Origin: Polytrichum commune
Taxonomy: Eukaryota > Streptophyta > Polytrichopsida > Polytrichales > Polytrichaceae
Reading direction: 5' to 3'
NCBI GenBank assembly: GCA_950295325.1
Contig: OX485804.1
Coordinates: 2,606,001 to 2,666,000 of the forward strand
DNA length: 60,000 nucleotides
Shown piece by piece: positions 16,161 to 28,419 of this stretch. Both the position numbers and the translations under genes were made by a program. A model generated the notes under the pieces. That model did no database searches and was not told the origin of the DNA. It saw only the letters and a list, made by a program, of their open reading frames with translations. Numbering within the stretch: position 1 is the stretch's first letter; each line of letters opens with the position of its first letter.

Positions 16161-17402
16161 ATGGTGGCCGGGCTGAGGGCCATGGAAAAGGGAGTCTCTG
16201 TGCAAAGACGAATACAGTTTCAACGAGCAGCCGAGGAGGATGAAAAAGAGAAAGAGAGAGAAAGAGATTCCGAAGTTGTGGAAGCTGCTGCAGGATCCGG
16301 AGAAGAGAGGATATCCTTAGAGGTGGCAGGGATGGCATTACCATCTGAGATCATCGAGAGAATACTTTCTCTCCTTCCTCCCCGGTGTATATTCAAGCTG
16401 CGCTCGGTTTCTAAGAAGTGGAACCTAACCCTATCCTCACATCCCTTTCTGAAGACATGCGTGCAAGAGTCTATTGGCCAGCCGATGCTCTTTACTTTCA
16501 CGGACCATTGGAGCCGGAAAGTCGCAGCCTGGAGTTCCAAAACAAAGAAATGGTCAGATTTTTCCTTAGCCTTTATACCGAACCTCACAGCCGTCGAGGC
16601 CAGCGCTGGAGGGCTGGTCTTGTGCTCCAACTTGGTGGGAAACTCCAACGGCTTTTCGGAGGACGGTATTGTTGTGTGTAATCCAGCAACGAAAGCGTGG
16701 ACACAATTACCTCAACCTTCATCGTCTCCGTCCACCCCTGCATCCGCAATGGCCATGAAGATTGTGCAAAACTCTGGTGGGCTAGGGTTTCATGTGATCC
16801 GCTCAATTTCACATCCTGGTGATCATGGAGGCAATCATTTCTCGTTGCTGGAAGCTTACAGCTCAGATACTCGTATGTGGACAATTGTAGGCAAAATTCG
16901 GCACTGTGAGCTGGTTTCCATATTGTGGTGTAGAGATACTTTGTATTGCTTGAACACATCTCGGCCGCACATGCTTGTGAGCTCGAGGCTGGATAATTGT
17001 CAGTGGCGAAGGTTTGACCTGCCTCCGGTAAGAGTTGATCTCCCCAGGTTGATAGAGTGGAAGGGGAACGTCCTGCTTACCGGTGTGTGCGCGGGTACAA
17101 ATGAGCTCAATGTGTGGATACTTAACCCTATCACACTGGAATGGACCGCAATTGCAAAAGGCATGAACGCCTGGGTGATGGATACTGGCGATGAGCGTGC
17201 ACGCCTGACGACTGTGGGGTGTGGCGATTACATCATCTTCATCGGGGAGCTTGCTATGAAGTACAACATGAATATGCTTGCACTTCACATCCCCATGAAG
17301 AAGTGGGGGTTTCTCCCTGCATGTCCGTCCTCCGAGCGGGGGGATGGGGTTGGGAGACCTTCCTTCTGGTCATGCAACCCCTCCTTCAGCACACCTTTCT
17401 AA
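16161..17402 (+). CDS. F-box protein with kelch-like C-terminal repeats, single exon, 413 aa
   Basis: Likely the substrate-recognition subunit of an SCF ubiquitin ligase. The start codon is the first ATG of an open frame and sits in the near-ideal context GCCGCCATGG; the frame stays open upstream but without ATG. Residues 20-50 are charged (E/K/R-rich), possibly disordered. The F-box lies at about 59-100 (LPSEIIERILSLLPPRC, then LRSVSKKWN), the surface that binds SKP1/ASK. Residues of about 120-410 hold repeated blades such as VVCNPATKAWTQLP, LEAYSSDTRMWTIV, LVSSRLDNCQWRRFDLP, VWILNPITLEWTAI and MLALHIPMKKWGFLP, a kelch-type propeller pattern as in the UFO/LCR/At5g15710-like plant F-box group. 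The target protein cannot be inferred. No intron is needed. A tandem duplication lies just upstream of the start. Confidence 0.9.
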   Translation: MVAGLRAMEKGVSVQRRIQFQRAAEEDEKEKERERDSEVVEAAAGSGEERISLEVAGMALPSEIIERILSLLPPRCIFKLRSVSKKWNLTLSSHPFLKTCVQESIGQPMLFTFTDHWSRKVAAWSSKTKKWSDFSLAFIPNLTAVEASAGGLVLCSNLVGNSNGFSEDGIVVCNPATKAWTQLPQPSSSPSTPASAMAMKIVQNSGGLGFHVIRSISHPGDHGGNHFSLLEAYSSDTRMWTIVGKIRHCELVSILWCRDTLYCLNTSRPHMLVSSRLDNCQWRRFDLPPVRVDLPRLIEWKGNVLLTGVCAGTNELNVWILNPITLEWTAIAKGMNAWVMDTGDERARLTTVGCGDYIIFIGELAMKYNMNMLALHIPMKKWGFLPACPSSERGDGVGRPSFWSCNPSFSTPF

Positions 17403-20194
17403 TGTGAGTGGTGTGCCATGAGAGGCACCAACCGCAGTTTTCTGCCTTCACATTTATCAGACTTCGTCATGTGCAGATGGCGGGAAGCGATGACTAGCGC
17501 AAATGTGGATTGAGTATGTGTTGTGCTGATGATTATGGACCACCTTGCCATCTGACATCTGAGAATAATCTGCAGTGGCTGGTGGATTGGAGAAAGATAC
17601 CTGACTGTTGCAGTTGGGCAATTTTCTTGAAGGCGTGTTATATAGTAGCAGGTGACTGGATTTGAATTCCTTATTTCAGGTCCTGCAAGCTTCACCGCAC
17701 TTTTCTACTTTTTGTTGTTGAGAAATCTGGATAAAAGCAACACCGGGTGCTAGAATAGGAGGACACGGTTTCTTCAATGATGTCTCTGAGCTTGCTGTTT
17801 TCTAGAGGAAGTTTCTTGAGGTGGAACCAACCAGGTGCTAACCCTAAAACACTGTAAGTTTTGTAATTAATTTGACTGGACACGAGCAGCTTCTTTGTAA
17901 TGAAATGTCACACCTGACCTGCTTGCGGAGGCGAGTGCTTGTACAATTAGTAGGAGTAATGGAGATTGTAGTGATTGCTGCAGCCTGACATAAGAGAAAT
18001 GTGACCACAATGCATGGCATTCTGCCAAGAACATCAGTTCAGTATGGATGTCAAAGGTACACGATGCAATTTCTTAATAATTTCTTGTTTTCTGTTAATT
18101 TCTGAAAGATACTAGCTCAATATCGCTCCACAATAATGTTCAGAATATTGAGCCCTCATTTGCTTACTTTAGAATCTTTTTTCTTGCAGTTTTCTGGATA
18201 TTGCAATCGTTGAACTGCAGTAATGTTTTGACGAAATAGCAGGGAGAGAAGGAACTGTAAAAGAGTTTGGACAAGCTCAAACCTTTTAATAATAATTTGT
18301 CCATGTGAGCTCCAAAGGTTCGTCTAAGGTTCTGGGCCATTAGGTTGCCGGTGGTATTAATTAATACGCTGTGTGTTCACCTGCTTTGGGCAGGAAGTAT
18401 ATGGTATCATCAAATGGTAGGTAGAGCAATCATCGACACAACAGCTGGTCCGTTGGCAGCAACATTGCTGATAGTTCCATATGACTCGTGCTGCTCTTGG
18501 AAGTTAGCTTGCCCCACTCTTGCAACAAACTGAACTTTGCTAAATTGCAGATACTACATCAGGTTTGCAACTAAGACTATATCTTGATGAACACACATTT
18601 GAGAGGGGAGAAGCCATGGGATGACGGAATGAATGCTAGGACGTGCACTCAAAGTTCTGGAAGGGTTTAATGTGTATTCAGGTCTTGAGTGCGTACCAGC
18701 AACTTGTATACCAAGAGAACACCAGTGCTTCATATCTTCTGTTATCTTCTGATTTTAACTCAACCTCTGCTTATGTCACCTCTGCTTCCAATAGCGAACT
18801 TCCCTTAACAATATTCCATACAAATCTAGAGAGAGATATCTTTGCAGATGTGTAACATATTGGAAAACCACACAAAAATGAGTAAATTCTACATTCCCTC
18901 CCCTCCCTTCATTCCTTCTTTGTTATTCTCCCCTCCCCTTTCCCTCATTTACATGGTGTTCAAGTCTGTACTTCATGAAATGCTCACATCTCGAGAGACA
19001 TTTCGACAATTTGGTTGCTTCAAGTTCATACCATCCTTGCAACAAGTTTTCATTGGTCTATACTATTTCTGATTTAAAAAAATCATTTCTCATCATAACA
19101 ATAAGATTTGTGTTTATGATGAATGTCAGAGTAATTACACACATGATTTTGTAGCAAAACTTGCAGAATGTTTTACCCTCCCTCCTCACCACGGCCTTTG
19201 AGGATATTGAAAACTCACCTCTGGATTTCTGTGCCCTTTTACTGTGGAGTCTCGTGTGATACTGCCACAGTGATTGGGGAGATTTTTGGGCATAATCGGT
19301 TGAGATCCCAGTGTTTGCAAGTCCAACCAGTTACATGTCGACATTCTGGTTTTCCTTTATTAAATTGGGGTATATTCTATAAATCCCTCTAAAATGATCG
19401 GTAAGTTTCCTGCATTCTTGAACTTCAACCAGTTATTTCTCAAACTCAACCGGTTCATTTGTAACTAACTGCCGGTTCTCCCGATCATTATACTGCCATT
19501 GAGCACTGCAGAATTACCAAGAATCTCCGTTTATGTGCGTGCAGGAATCCTACTTTCTGGGCTCCCATAGCTTCTCCAAAACTTGGGAAGAGGCATCTCA
19601 TTTTCCATTAATAGTTGTAGGAATCAGCTACACTAAATGTACCCATTAGTGAGGGTGATACTAAATTTCTTTATGCTATGAATTAATGCCACCAAAAGAT
19701 CTTAGATCTAAGACTAGGAAGCATTGTTCATCTCGGCACTTGGCATTATTCACTTAAAGTCTCGGCACTTGGCACTATTCACTAACAAGCATGTGGCGCA
19801 CTAGTCACAAACATGCACTAATTTTCTTGAGATTTATGTTCAATGAGCATAAAATTTACCGTAGTCATGCATTTAGTGTCATTCAATAGCAACTTTAGCC
19901 CTTAATAACTTTGAGATTTGGCTAGATTGTGCGTGCAACTTGAATTAGTACCACCTTCACTATTTGGCTTATTTATGTAGTTAGCTTAGTTGACGCATGG
20001 CATTTTAGAACTATGTAAGAACATCATTGACACTTTGGAACTCAAATGTACTTCATTAATATGAAGTTGCAAAGACCACTCATGTAAAATTACAATTACA
20101 TTCACAAAGTTAGAGATACATTCATGTAACCATTTGACTTGCATTTCATAATTAAATCGGAAAATCTCGGAACCCAAAATATACTAGCCTCTTA
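17403..20194. other. F-box 3' flank and gene-poor intergenic DNA
   Basis: The first few hundred bases are probably 3' UTR. After that no coding region is supported; the small open frames at 18345-18533, 18643-19072 and 19168-19392 are unremarkable. CTACACTAAATGTACCCATT at about 19629 resembles a MITE family A end but has no visible partner. A TCTCGGCACTTGGCA word is repeated near 19731 and 19761. Confidence 0.45.
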
Positions 20195-21126
20195 GGTGTT
20201 GTTTACACCATGGACTATGAAGTCGTCCCAAGGCCTTGTAAAATTTGGGATTGGATGTTGAATTCGATTAAAACCAATTCGGTTTACACCAAGGAAAAAA
20301 TGTTAGATAGACCATGCAATTTGAATCCCCAAAATATATATTTTAGGACCTACATTATTCATTGACACGGTCCAACAAGTTTTGCGATGGGAGAGGCAAA
20401 AAAAATGCTATGATAAAAAAATTAGGGGCCCATAACAAAGAAATGTTATTATAATAAAATTATAATGTAAGTTTTCTTGGGGGCTATAAATAAAATGGCG
20501 AATCTTTCTATTATTATATATTGACATTATATATATATCACAACAAAAAATGCCATTATTTGTAGCATTCCTTCATATTTTTTGCATCTTTGTTTTGACA
20601 TGGTTTGCTTAGTGGAACATCGTTTTTTTTCAAAACATGGAGGGATAAATTGTTGATATGAAATCATGTAAAGAGTCATAAGGAAAGTGATCACAAAATT
20701 TACAATTGATGCAAGAAATGACAACTTCAATTTTCAAGAAGTATCAAATATTGATTTCTTAATGCTGCATGATCATAATGTGCCCTCTTTATATTTTAGT
20801 GCATCTCATCTTTCAATAACACCCATGTTTATTTGTCAAAGAGGACAATTAGAGCACTGATTTAAATTGTTGGAGCTAGAATCTTACAAGAAAAAGAAGA
20901 AATAGTAGAAACAACAAAAAAATAAGTTGTTGGAAAAAAGCGTCTAATAAAAGAAAGAAAGAAAAAAGATGAAAAAAACCGACAAGAAGGATGTAATTCA
21001 GGTTTGGTGATTTTGGTGGAGAAAAAGAGAATATTGCAAGAATCAAGTGATATATATATATATTTTTAATCTTATTTCTATTTGAGGAGAGATGGACGAA
21101 GAATTTACAAAAGCATCAAAGAAACA

Positions 21127-21536
21127 CACGGGGGGATCACACCCCCTTACATTTCATAACCACGTGCGATAAAAGTTTGCTACCCTATATTACATGCCAT
21201 AGATAATTTTTAAAATTATGATATTTTTTCTACATACACATAACCATTGATAATATCTTTTGCATATTTTTTTGAAATTTTTAGTCATCTTCATTTTTTG
21301 TAGTAATTTGTTTAGTTCAATGTTGCGTCATTCTAGTTAGAAACGGTATGTTTTATAAAAAAAACAAATCATCAAATTTGGTTACCAATTTTTACTATGT
21401 AATAGATACTATGTATATCTACTCATGAAAAAAAAATCATAAACTTTTGAACCATTTTGGTGATTCTTTATGTAAAAAGTAGATTTTGTTTTATCGCACG
21501 TGGTGTTCAACTTGACAATGAAGTGCACCCCCCGTG
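21127..21536. mobile_element. hAT-type MITE (410 bp) nested in the 3.5-kb element
   Basis: The element is bounded by CACGGGGGG (21127-21135) and CCCCCCGTG (21528-21536). It is flanked on both sides by AAGAAACA (21119-21126 and 21537-21544), an exact 8-bp target-site duplication. A second inverted pair, CCACGTGCGATAAAA at about 21161-21175 and TTTTATCGCACGTGG at 21489-21503, lies inside the ends. The interior is AT-rich and non-coding. The 8-bp duplication indicates hAT-type insertion, and the perfect duplication indicates a younger event than the surrounding element. Confidence 0.88.
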
Positions 21537-22533
21537 AAGAAACAAAGTTAAAATTCAAAACATGGGTCAATTTTTTTTTACAAAAAATGAATGTAGCAAA
21601 TGAGGGTGAATGATGTTATATGAGATTGTATGTGGGTCATATGATGAGGCTGTAGAAGATGCTAATAGATTGTTGTATAGAAGAGAATATGAATAGGTAA
21701 GGATGGAAAACATGAGATTGACTACAGTAGTGGTTAAAGGAAGGAGGAAGAAAGACGTTTTTCTCTAAAACCTTTCATCCTCCGTCTTCAAATCATTTGT
21801 TCATCTTTCTTTCCTTACTTACTCATATTGCTTTTACATACAATATTTTTAATTTTTTGTATATTTTTTAACATTCACCAAATTCAAATTTTTTTGCTTG
21901 TTTTTTTGAGTTTTTTATTATATTTTTTAATGTTTCATATAAATGTAAATTTTAAAATTCAATTAAAAATTCAAATGGTGGTTGCAATAAAAAAACTTCA
22001 ACCGTTTTTGGGTATCACACAAGAAAAAATAGAATTTAATTTTCAAAGAATATATGATTGACAAGAGGGCTAATGAGGTTTTAAAAAATGATAGAAACAA
22101 GAATGTAGGTGATTCAATGAAATAAATAAATAATATGATAGCACGACAAGTATACATAACCAAATCTTTGCAAGTGCTACAAGCTATGAAAAAAATATCA
22201 TTTCTATACCTACTTCATGTCAACCAATTATTGCTATAATACCAACTACTCTATCATCAATTATTGCAACAGAAAGTAAGAAAAAGAAATTAATAGAAAA
22301 TTAAAAAAATCTAGAATATTTTATTAGAAATTATGGGGCTCTTCTTACATTATTCCAAGAATCTATAAATTATTTGATAAACATAAATAAAAACTTTGCT
22401 GCTCTTCTAGTTAAATTCTAATTATTCTTCTACATTATCTGTCTCACTGATACTGTCTGTTTCTGTGATATTGGGATTTTTTCGTGGCCTGTACTCTCAT
22501 AAAATTTTGGCTAGTTCTTCATACATCACGTAG

Positions 22534-22557
22534 AATAATAATAATAATAATAATAAT
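22534..22557. repeat. (AAT)n microsatellite
   Basis: Eight uninterrupted AAT units inside the AT-rich 3.5-kb element. Confidence 0.9.
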
Positions 22558-23733
22558 ATTTTCTATACCAATTATTTTATCTACAATTGGAGCATCTTTT
22601 CTAGCTACAATCAATCTTTTCACTTCAGCAAGTCTAGTTCATTTTCCCTATAATTCACTACCTTCTCATATTTCTCCCTCGTCAACATTTTTAGTTAATT
22701 TAGTTTATGCTTCAACAATCCATTTTTATTTAATCCCTTCATTGTTCATAATGTACAAATTATAAAATTTTATGTAAGGGTACAATATTAGTCTTTTCCG
22801 CCATGAGCCAAAACATAAATATGTGATCCAACTTATTATCCCTATGATGCAAGGTATGCCATACAACTACTCAAACCTTAAAGCTAAAACCCTAAACTGC
22901 GATTCACTTGGAGTTTGTACAAAATTGATTTAAGGTGCTTCATAACAACTTTACAAATCTCCTATACTATTTTTGACAATATACTCTTTTGGACTCCTTA
23001 TGAGTCTCTTATGCTTTGCAATTCATTACTATTGCCCAACTTATGCAATTTCATTACTACCTTCTCTTGCATTGACATAATAACCCTAAAATGGGTACTT
23101 TTGTTCTTTCAAAGAGGGGCCCAATCTCTCATACAAAAACTTGAATGTAATGTATTTTACTCGAGTTCATTTCCTAGACTCTTCCTCCATCCATGAACTC
23201 AACAACAAATGCTCTACACTTCCGTACATCCGTTCTTGATTCCATATGCTCGTCTCTTTATCAACCATACTCTCTTAAACCAAGCTCAAAATTGCAAACT
23301 TCTATTCTCCTTGCAAAATCAATGCTTGAAAGTCCATAACATGCCTTACAAGCATGTTAAAAGACATGTATAATCCTAAGACCAAAAATTATCCTCTTTT
23401 TCATTGGTAGCATGCTTGTTGAAATTCAAGGTGAAAACAAATGAAAACAAGAAGATAAGAGAAGTGAAGAGAAATGAAGACAAGAGAAGACAAGAGATTG
23501 GCCAAACTTGAATTTTTTTTTAAACTACCATTTTTGGGCACATATTAAAAGAATCAGCACATTTACTTTTTGGTGCTCGGTCCACATTCGGTTTACACGT
23601 AGTGAGGGACCTAAATGCTTTGTAAATTGATTTTTAAAAATATCATACCATGAAAGTTGGACCATCAAGTCAGATCATGGAAAAAAACCATCTCTCACGG
23701 TTTGACTTCATGGCCCATGGTGTAAACCTGCCC

Positions 23734-24825
23734 TCAGTTGTAAACTGTTTGAAGCCTGAACTCAATATTTGGACACTCTTTGTATCTGGTGCATCAAAAT
23801 GCTATTCAATTATAGTTGCTAAGTCTATTAGCAAAATCTTGAGATTAGTGCGACTCTCCAAATTCAAAATGAAGGTTCATGTACCTCTTTGACATTCTAT
23901 ATTCTTGCCCATAACATTATTTAGGCAGCTAGCCTGTGACAAGCTCAAACAACACCACATCAAATTAAAGCTATAATACAAACCATTTTTGTCAATCAAC
24001 TTTTGAGTTGAGAAATTAGTTGGATCCAGATGACCCTGCGCATGTTATGTTGACTTGTCAATGAGTTTAGACCTCCTCAATGGATGAACTCAAACCTAGA
24101 AACACTTCAACAATCAAGTCTTACAAACTTATATATTTGCTACTTCTATTTACTGGATGTATTATTATTATTATTATTAGTTCATCAACCTAGCCGATTT
24201 TGTGATATTACACATGCGATTGATGTTGTTGCGTAAAGGAATTGAAGATGACCAAGCAATTGGCTAGTACCTATTGTTAAACATGAAATGACAACTTGTC
24301 ACTGACTGTCTACCAAAAGATGAAAAGAATGTTCCAAATTGTTCAAAAACTGCCTGCTTTGAGAGTTAACCAAAATCAGCCAACTTGCATCAAATCATGG
24401 GTTTATTCCATAAAAATACGGAGAGTGGTACAATGTGCAGGGTAGCAACAAGTTTGTATGAAATCTTCATCAAGAATGTGCAAGCGCACGTGTGTGTGTG
24501 TGTGTGTAGATTAGAGATCCACCTGATCGAGGGGTTCATATGAACTAATTCCCCATGCGGTGGCAACGACTTGTTGGTTAATTAGAGCAATGGATCGAAA
24601 CTAACTTGTGTCCATAACATTCTGCAGCATCAACACAACTCTTCACCCTTTTTTTCATCTCAGTATAGAGTACACCTGCCAATTTTCCGACTTCCCTCCC
24701 CACTTTCAGCTTTCTCCATAACTTAACCCGAGATTGTCCCAGTTTGTTGGATGCATTCTGTTCCACAATTCTAGCCACAGTGAGTTCGTTGAGATAGTTT
24801 CTATGCATACAACTAGTAGCCCACC
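23734..24825. other. Intergenic, no gene seen
   Basis: AT-rich. It has a (TTA)n run at about 24161-24178 and a (TG)n run at about 24489-24507. Open frames at 24578-24906 on the minus strand carry no recognisable domain; part of them overlaps the left arm of the hairpin that follows. Confidence 0.45.
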
Positions 24826-25010
24826 CATCATAACATTATTAAGCAGTGTCCGTTCGTTCATGTGCACCCTGAGAATATAAATCTGGGATGCCCCAACATA
24901 GTGCAAGGAGACTCATATTAAGTTTGAATCTGCACTAGGTCGGGGCATCCCATGGGTATATTCTCAGGGCACACATGAACGAACACACATTGCTAAATAA
25001 TTTTATGATG
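24826..25010. ncRNA. Candidate MIRNA-type hairpin
   Basis: Arm 1 (24826-24905) and arm 2 (24931-25010) are both exactly 80 nt and pair with about 67 of 80 positions matched, mismatches scattered and no gap needed. They enclose a 25-nt loop (24906-24930). The best-paired blocks include GTTCGTTCATGTG, CCCTGAGAATATA and GGGATGCCCC, each long enough to contain most of a 21-nt duplex. This geometry resembles a plant pri-miRNA foldback. I do not recognise the mature sequence as a known family, and either strand could be transcribed. The alternative is a short foldback transposon, but no target-site duplication is evident. Confidence 0.5.
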
Positions 25011-26415
25011 CTCATTCTATGTTATTCTATCTGATTGTAGACAGAGATAGAGCTCTAGAATGATGCACTGCGTTCAGCATGCATACTCCGAACTGTTGCG
25101 GATTGAATCACAGTTGCATTCTGCACTGACTGAGTGAAGAGTTCCTCATTCCTTAACATCTTCTTAAGCTTCTGTTGAGTATAAAATCCTTTACAGTTGA
25201 ATTGAAGCCGTCCCAGAAAGTGCGCGCCATTTTCACTCTGAAGATCTGGATCTACATAATCGAAACCTGTTCATTCTAGCTGGATATCAAATTCTAGTAT
25301 TATTACCTACAAAAGAGTGAGCTGTACACACTGTTAGGTTTAAGGCTAGTTATCAACACTTGAGGAGTTGATATTTACACTGGTGGGGGTTTGGAGTTCA
25401 AAAGCTTATAGTAATGTGAGAATGTTGCTTTAAAGGTGTGTTGATATCGATCAACACATGTGTGTTGAATACATAAAATACCATAGGTGGACCTCTTTCC
25501 TTTGGCAACTTGTAGTTATTTGCTATCTTGGGAGCCTGAAAAATAGCCTTTCATTTATATCTCTTTCTATGGGCATGACAATAAATGATCTATGTAACTT
25601 ACCCGACTGCGTTTCAATATTAACTTACAGGGTTTTCTTTTTTGCATACTCTTGCCATGTGTTAAATTTTGGTTGTAAAAAATAAATTGCTTATTACTCT
25701 GTATATATCTATGAAATTTGGCATGGGCTACTTTTTCAAATTCTAGTATAGAGTTGTTACTTCTAACATTATATTTGACACGTCATCCTGGGTGCGTGAT
25801 GGCAATTGATTACTGGACTGCTTGTACCCAATGCAATAATTGTTTTTGAATCTTTTGATAGGTTATGATTATTTGGTACATGAGGCCTATTTTACTACTA
25901 CTATGTTGATTTAGTGACACGTATAGGCAGAGGAAAAGGCTGAATTAGTAGGGGGTGTTTGGGTTGATGCCAATCCAAAGCAAACTTTAATAAGCGGTGA
26001 GCGTGAGCTTTTGGATAGAAAGGAGGAGATGGAGGAATTGAGCAGGAGCACAAGCTAGAAGGCTGGATCATTTCTCCAAGTCGTCACCTCTTCATAGCTC
26101 GTCTCTTGTCTTGCCATTGTCTTTGTTTTTCATCGCCGTAGCCTTTGCTAGAAGAAAGATGGGTTCCACTGGTCCCCTGTGCTAGTTGTGCATGGCCATC
26201 CCTTAGCATCTAAATGCAAGTTGATGCATGTCGGGATCCACTCTGTCCATCACTGCAAGCCGGCTAATAGGTCATTTCGTGTGAACAAGAATCACGAGGT
26301 CGTGAGGATGACTAATTAGGATCATGATGAAATCATGGGATGGCCAGAACACGCGGCTAAATAATTTGCAACGTCGAGCATGCGGCTTTCAATTTGTTGC
26401 GATGATTCAAATCTT
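25011..26415. other. Intergenic, 3' flank of the GLOX gene
   Basis: No coding region is supported. The 26100-26415 part probably includes the 3' UTR of the minus-strand oxidase gene. No repeats with clear ends are seen. Confidence 0.45.
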
Positions 26416-28419
26416 CTATGGAGTAAGCTTCACCCATGAAGCTTTGCTAGGGATAGCAGGAGTGACCCCGGTGTTGAGTGCCGTGATCATGTACCACTGA
26501 GGTGGAGCAACATTAGCATTCGGAGGCGACGCCACTGTCACATGGTAATTACCACCCACGGATGTGGTTGTGATGTTGCCAATGACGCGCAGGACGAGCA
26601 TCCGTTGGTGCATGGAGTTTGTGTGCGTCGTGAATGAGGGCGCGTACAAGCTGATCTGCACCGACGTTGGTGGCGTTGAACTGCTGAAGGCCACGACGTA
26701 ATTTGTCGTGTTGAGCCGCATGGGTGCTAACTGCCGCCCACCTGTTATGGAAAATCTGACGGAATTGAATTGGACGTTCAAATAGTAGGGGGAATACTTC
26801 TCGAGGCGGAGCTCCGTGGGAAATCGGACGCCTAACGACCCGGGGAGGCGGTACTGGAACTGGTCATTGCCGCCGCCGACAAGCACCGTTCCATCCGACT
26901 GCACGACGGCGCTCGAGTGGTAGACTCGCGCGATTGTGGTGGGAGATTGCACCGTGAACCTGCGAGTCGCGAAGTTGTACAACCAGGGCCTTAGCTCGGG
27001 GTTCCGGGCCATGTTGTAGCCCGCGATCCCGTTCTGGACGCCGTTGATGATGAGAAGCTCCCCCGTGGGTAGGATCAGCCCGTCGTTCATGCACCTCGGC
27101 CCCGGCATCTTCTTCACCGCCCAGGTCGGAGTGGCGTCGTAGGGTTTGATACGCCCGCACGTGTCCAGAGCCTTGGTGAAATTGAGCAGCAGGCCGAGCG
27201 TGTAGCTACCCAGCGGCCCGCCGCCGCACACCATAATCTCCACGTTCGTGAAGTTGGAGGCGGCCGTGAGCGGAAGCAGCACCGAGGTTCCCGAGTACGG
27301 GTAGGTGCGAGGGTCCATTCCGAAGTTGGGCATGTCCTTCACCACCTTGTTGGTCCTGTAGTTGAAGATCTGCCAGGAGAAGACAAACTTGATATTAGGT
27401 GCTTGAATCGGTCGATCAACCGTTGTAGGTCGGGGAAACGAGAGTTTAAAGATGCACCGAACAGAAATTATTCTGACAGGGGAACGTTGCTCGATTCCTG
27501 CCGCTATGAGGAGATTCTTGACAACTGTAAACGTGCTTTAACAAGATCCTAACAACTGATATTCTTTGCCCACTCTTCGTCCGGTCAAAGTCGAAGAATA
27601 AATGTGAATTCCAAGGACCCACTTCCTAATTGGCGAACAATGTCACGACATAAACAAACAAAAAACAAACAAATTGACTCTAACCTGGGAGTAGACGTTG
27701 GCGTAAATGAAGAGGTTGCCGTCCGGCAGCAAATGCAGGAAAGGGTACCAGTTGTTCCAGGTGCCAATCTCATTCGACTTTTTCTGCAACAATGGCAACG
27801 TCACAGGTTTCGTGGTCGATCGGGGATAAAACTCGTAGCTGGGCTGGAACGCCCCACCGACCAGGATGATGTTCCCCGTGGGCAAGATCTGCGCAGTGGT
27901 GTACCACCTCTTCACAAACAAATAGTTCATCTTCTCACTCCAATCATCACTCGGTCCAGGCCCAATGAACCGCACCGTGTTGTTCCCTTCCTTGTCCCCG
28001 CCCATCTGCACTAGATTGCCGTTCGCAAGGAACGCAGCCGAGCTGCAGAATGGGTCACTGAAGATGGACAGAGGGCGGATCGCATCGGTGAGGGAATCAT
28101 ACTCCGTTGAGTGCGCGGTGCAGTCATGTTTCAGTGATTGCTCGTAAGGGTTGTCCCTGCATGTGCCATTTGGCATGTTGATCTGGGTTTTGCCTGCATT
28201 CGTTCGGTCATAGATGATAACTTTGTCTGTGTAGGCGGTTGTCATGTGGAGGGCGCATACGCCTCCCTTCTGGACTACCACCCTCCAGGAGTCCAGCAGG
28301 GCTGCCGAGTGTGCAGGGGTGATGAAGCTGCTGCTACCATTGAGCATTAGAATTGTGGTCACCAAGCAGAGATTCACGAGAAACTTAGTACCCCTAGCTT
28401 TAGGGGTCCCCATCGCCAT
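26416..28419 (-). CDS. Glyoxal/galactose-oxidase-like copper radical oxidase, 2 exons, 562 aa
   Basis: Probably a secreted aldehyde/alcohol oxidase that makes H2O2 in the wall. Exon 1 is 28419-27685 and exon 2 is 27369-26416, with a 315-bp GT-AG intron in phase 0. ATG 28419 (MAMGTPKARG) gives a signal peptide with a hydrophobic core at about 13-27 (FLVNLCLVTTILMLN) and a likely cleavage near residue 38. Domains: Glyoxal_oxid_N (about 45-440), then the C-terminal DUF1929-type beta domain. All expected ligands of the Tyr-Cys radical copper site are seen: Cys125 (DPFCSSAAF), Tyr173 (RWYTTAQ), Tyr395-His396 (ARVYHSSAV) and His494 (FTTHTNS). The length is normal for plant GLOX proteins. Exon 2 is GC-rich relative to its surroundings. 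The substrate cannot be told. A duplicated block lies upstream of the promoter. Confidence 0.93.

Larger units (their letters stand above)
20195..23733. mobile_element. DNA transposon remnant, 3.5 kb, possibly PIF/Harbinger-like
   Basis: The left end (GTTTACACCATGGACTATGA, 20201-20220) pairs with the right end, which in reverse complement reads GTTTACACCATGGGCCATGA; 22 of 24 bases agree through GAAGTC. A subterminal TTCGGTTTACAC occurs inside each end (about 20279 and 23586, same strand). The flanks are TTA on the left and TCA on the right, which would fit a 3-bp Harbinger-type duplication only if one base has changed. The interior is very AT-rich, with many short frames and no intact transposase. 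One minus-strand frame over 20527-20730 and fragments over 21828-22280 could be relics but are not identifiable. A younger MITE is inserted at 21127-21536. Confidence 0.6.

Noticed and set aside
22484-22765. 93-codon frame with an isoleucine run, resembling a membrane protein
   Set aside because: It is a translation of an (AAT)n repeat and AT-rich DNA inside a dead transposon.
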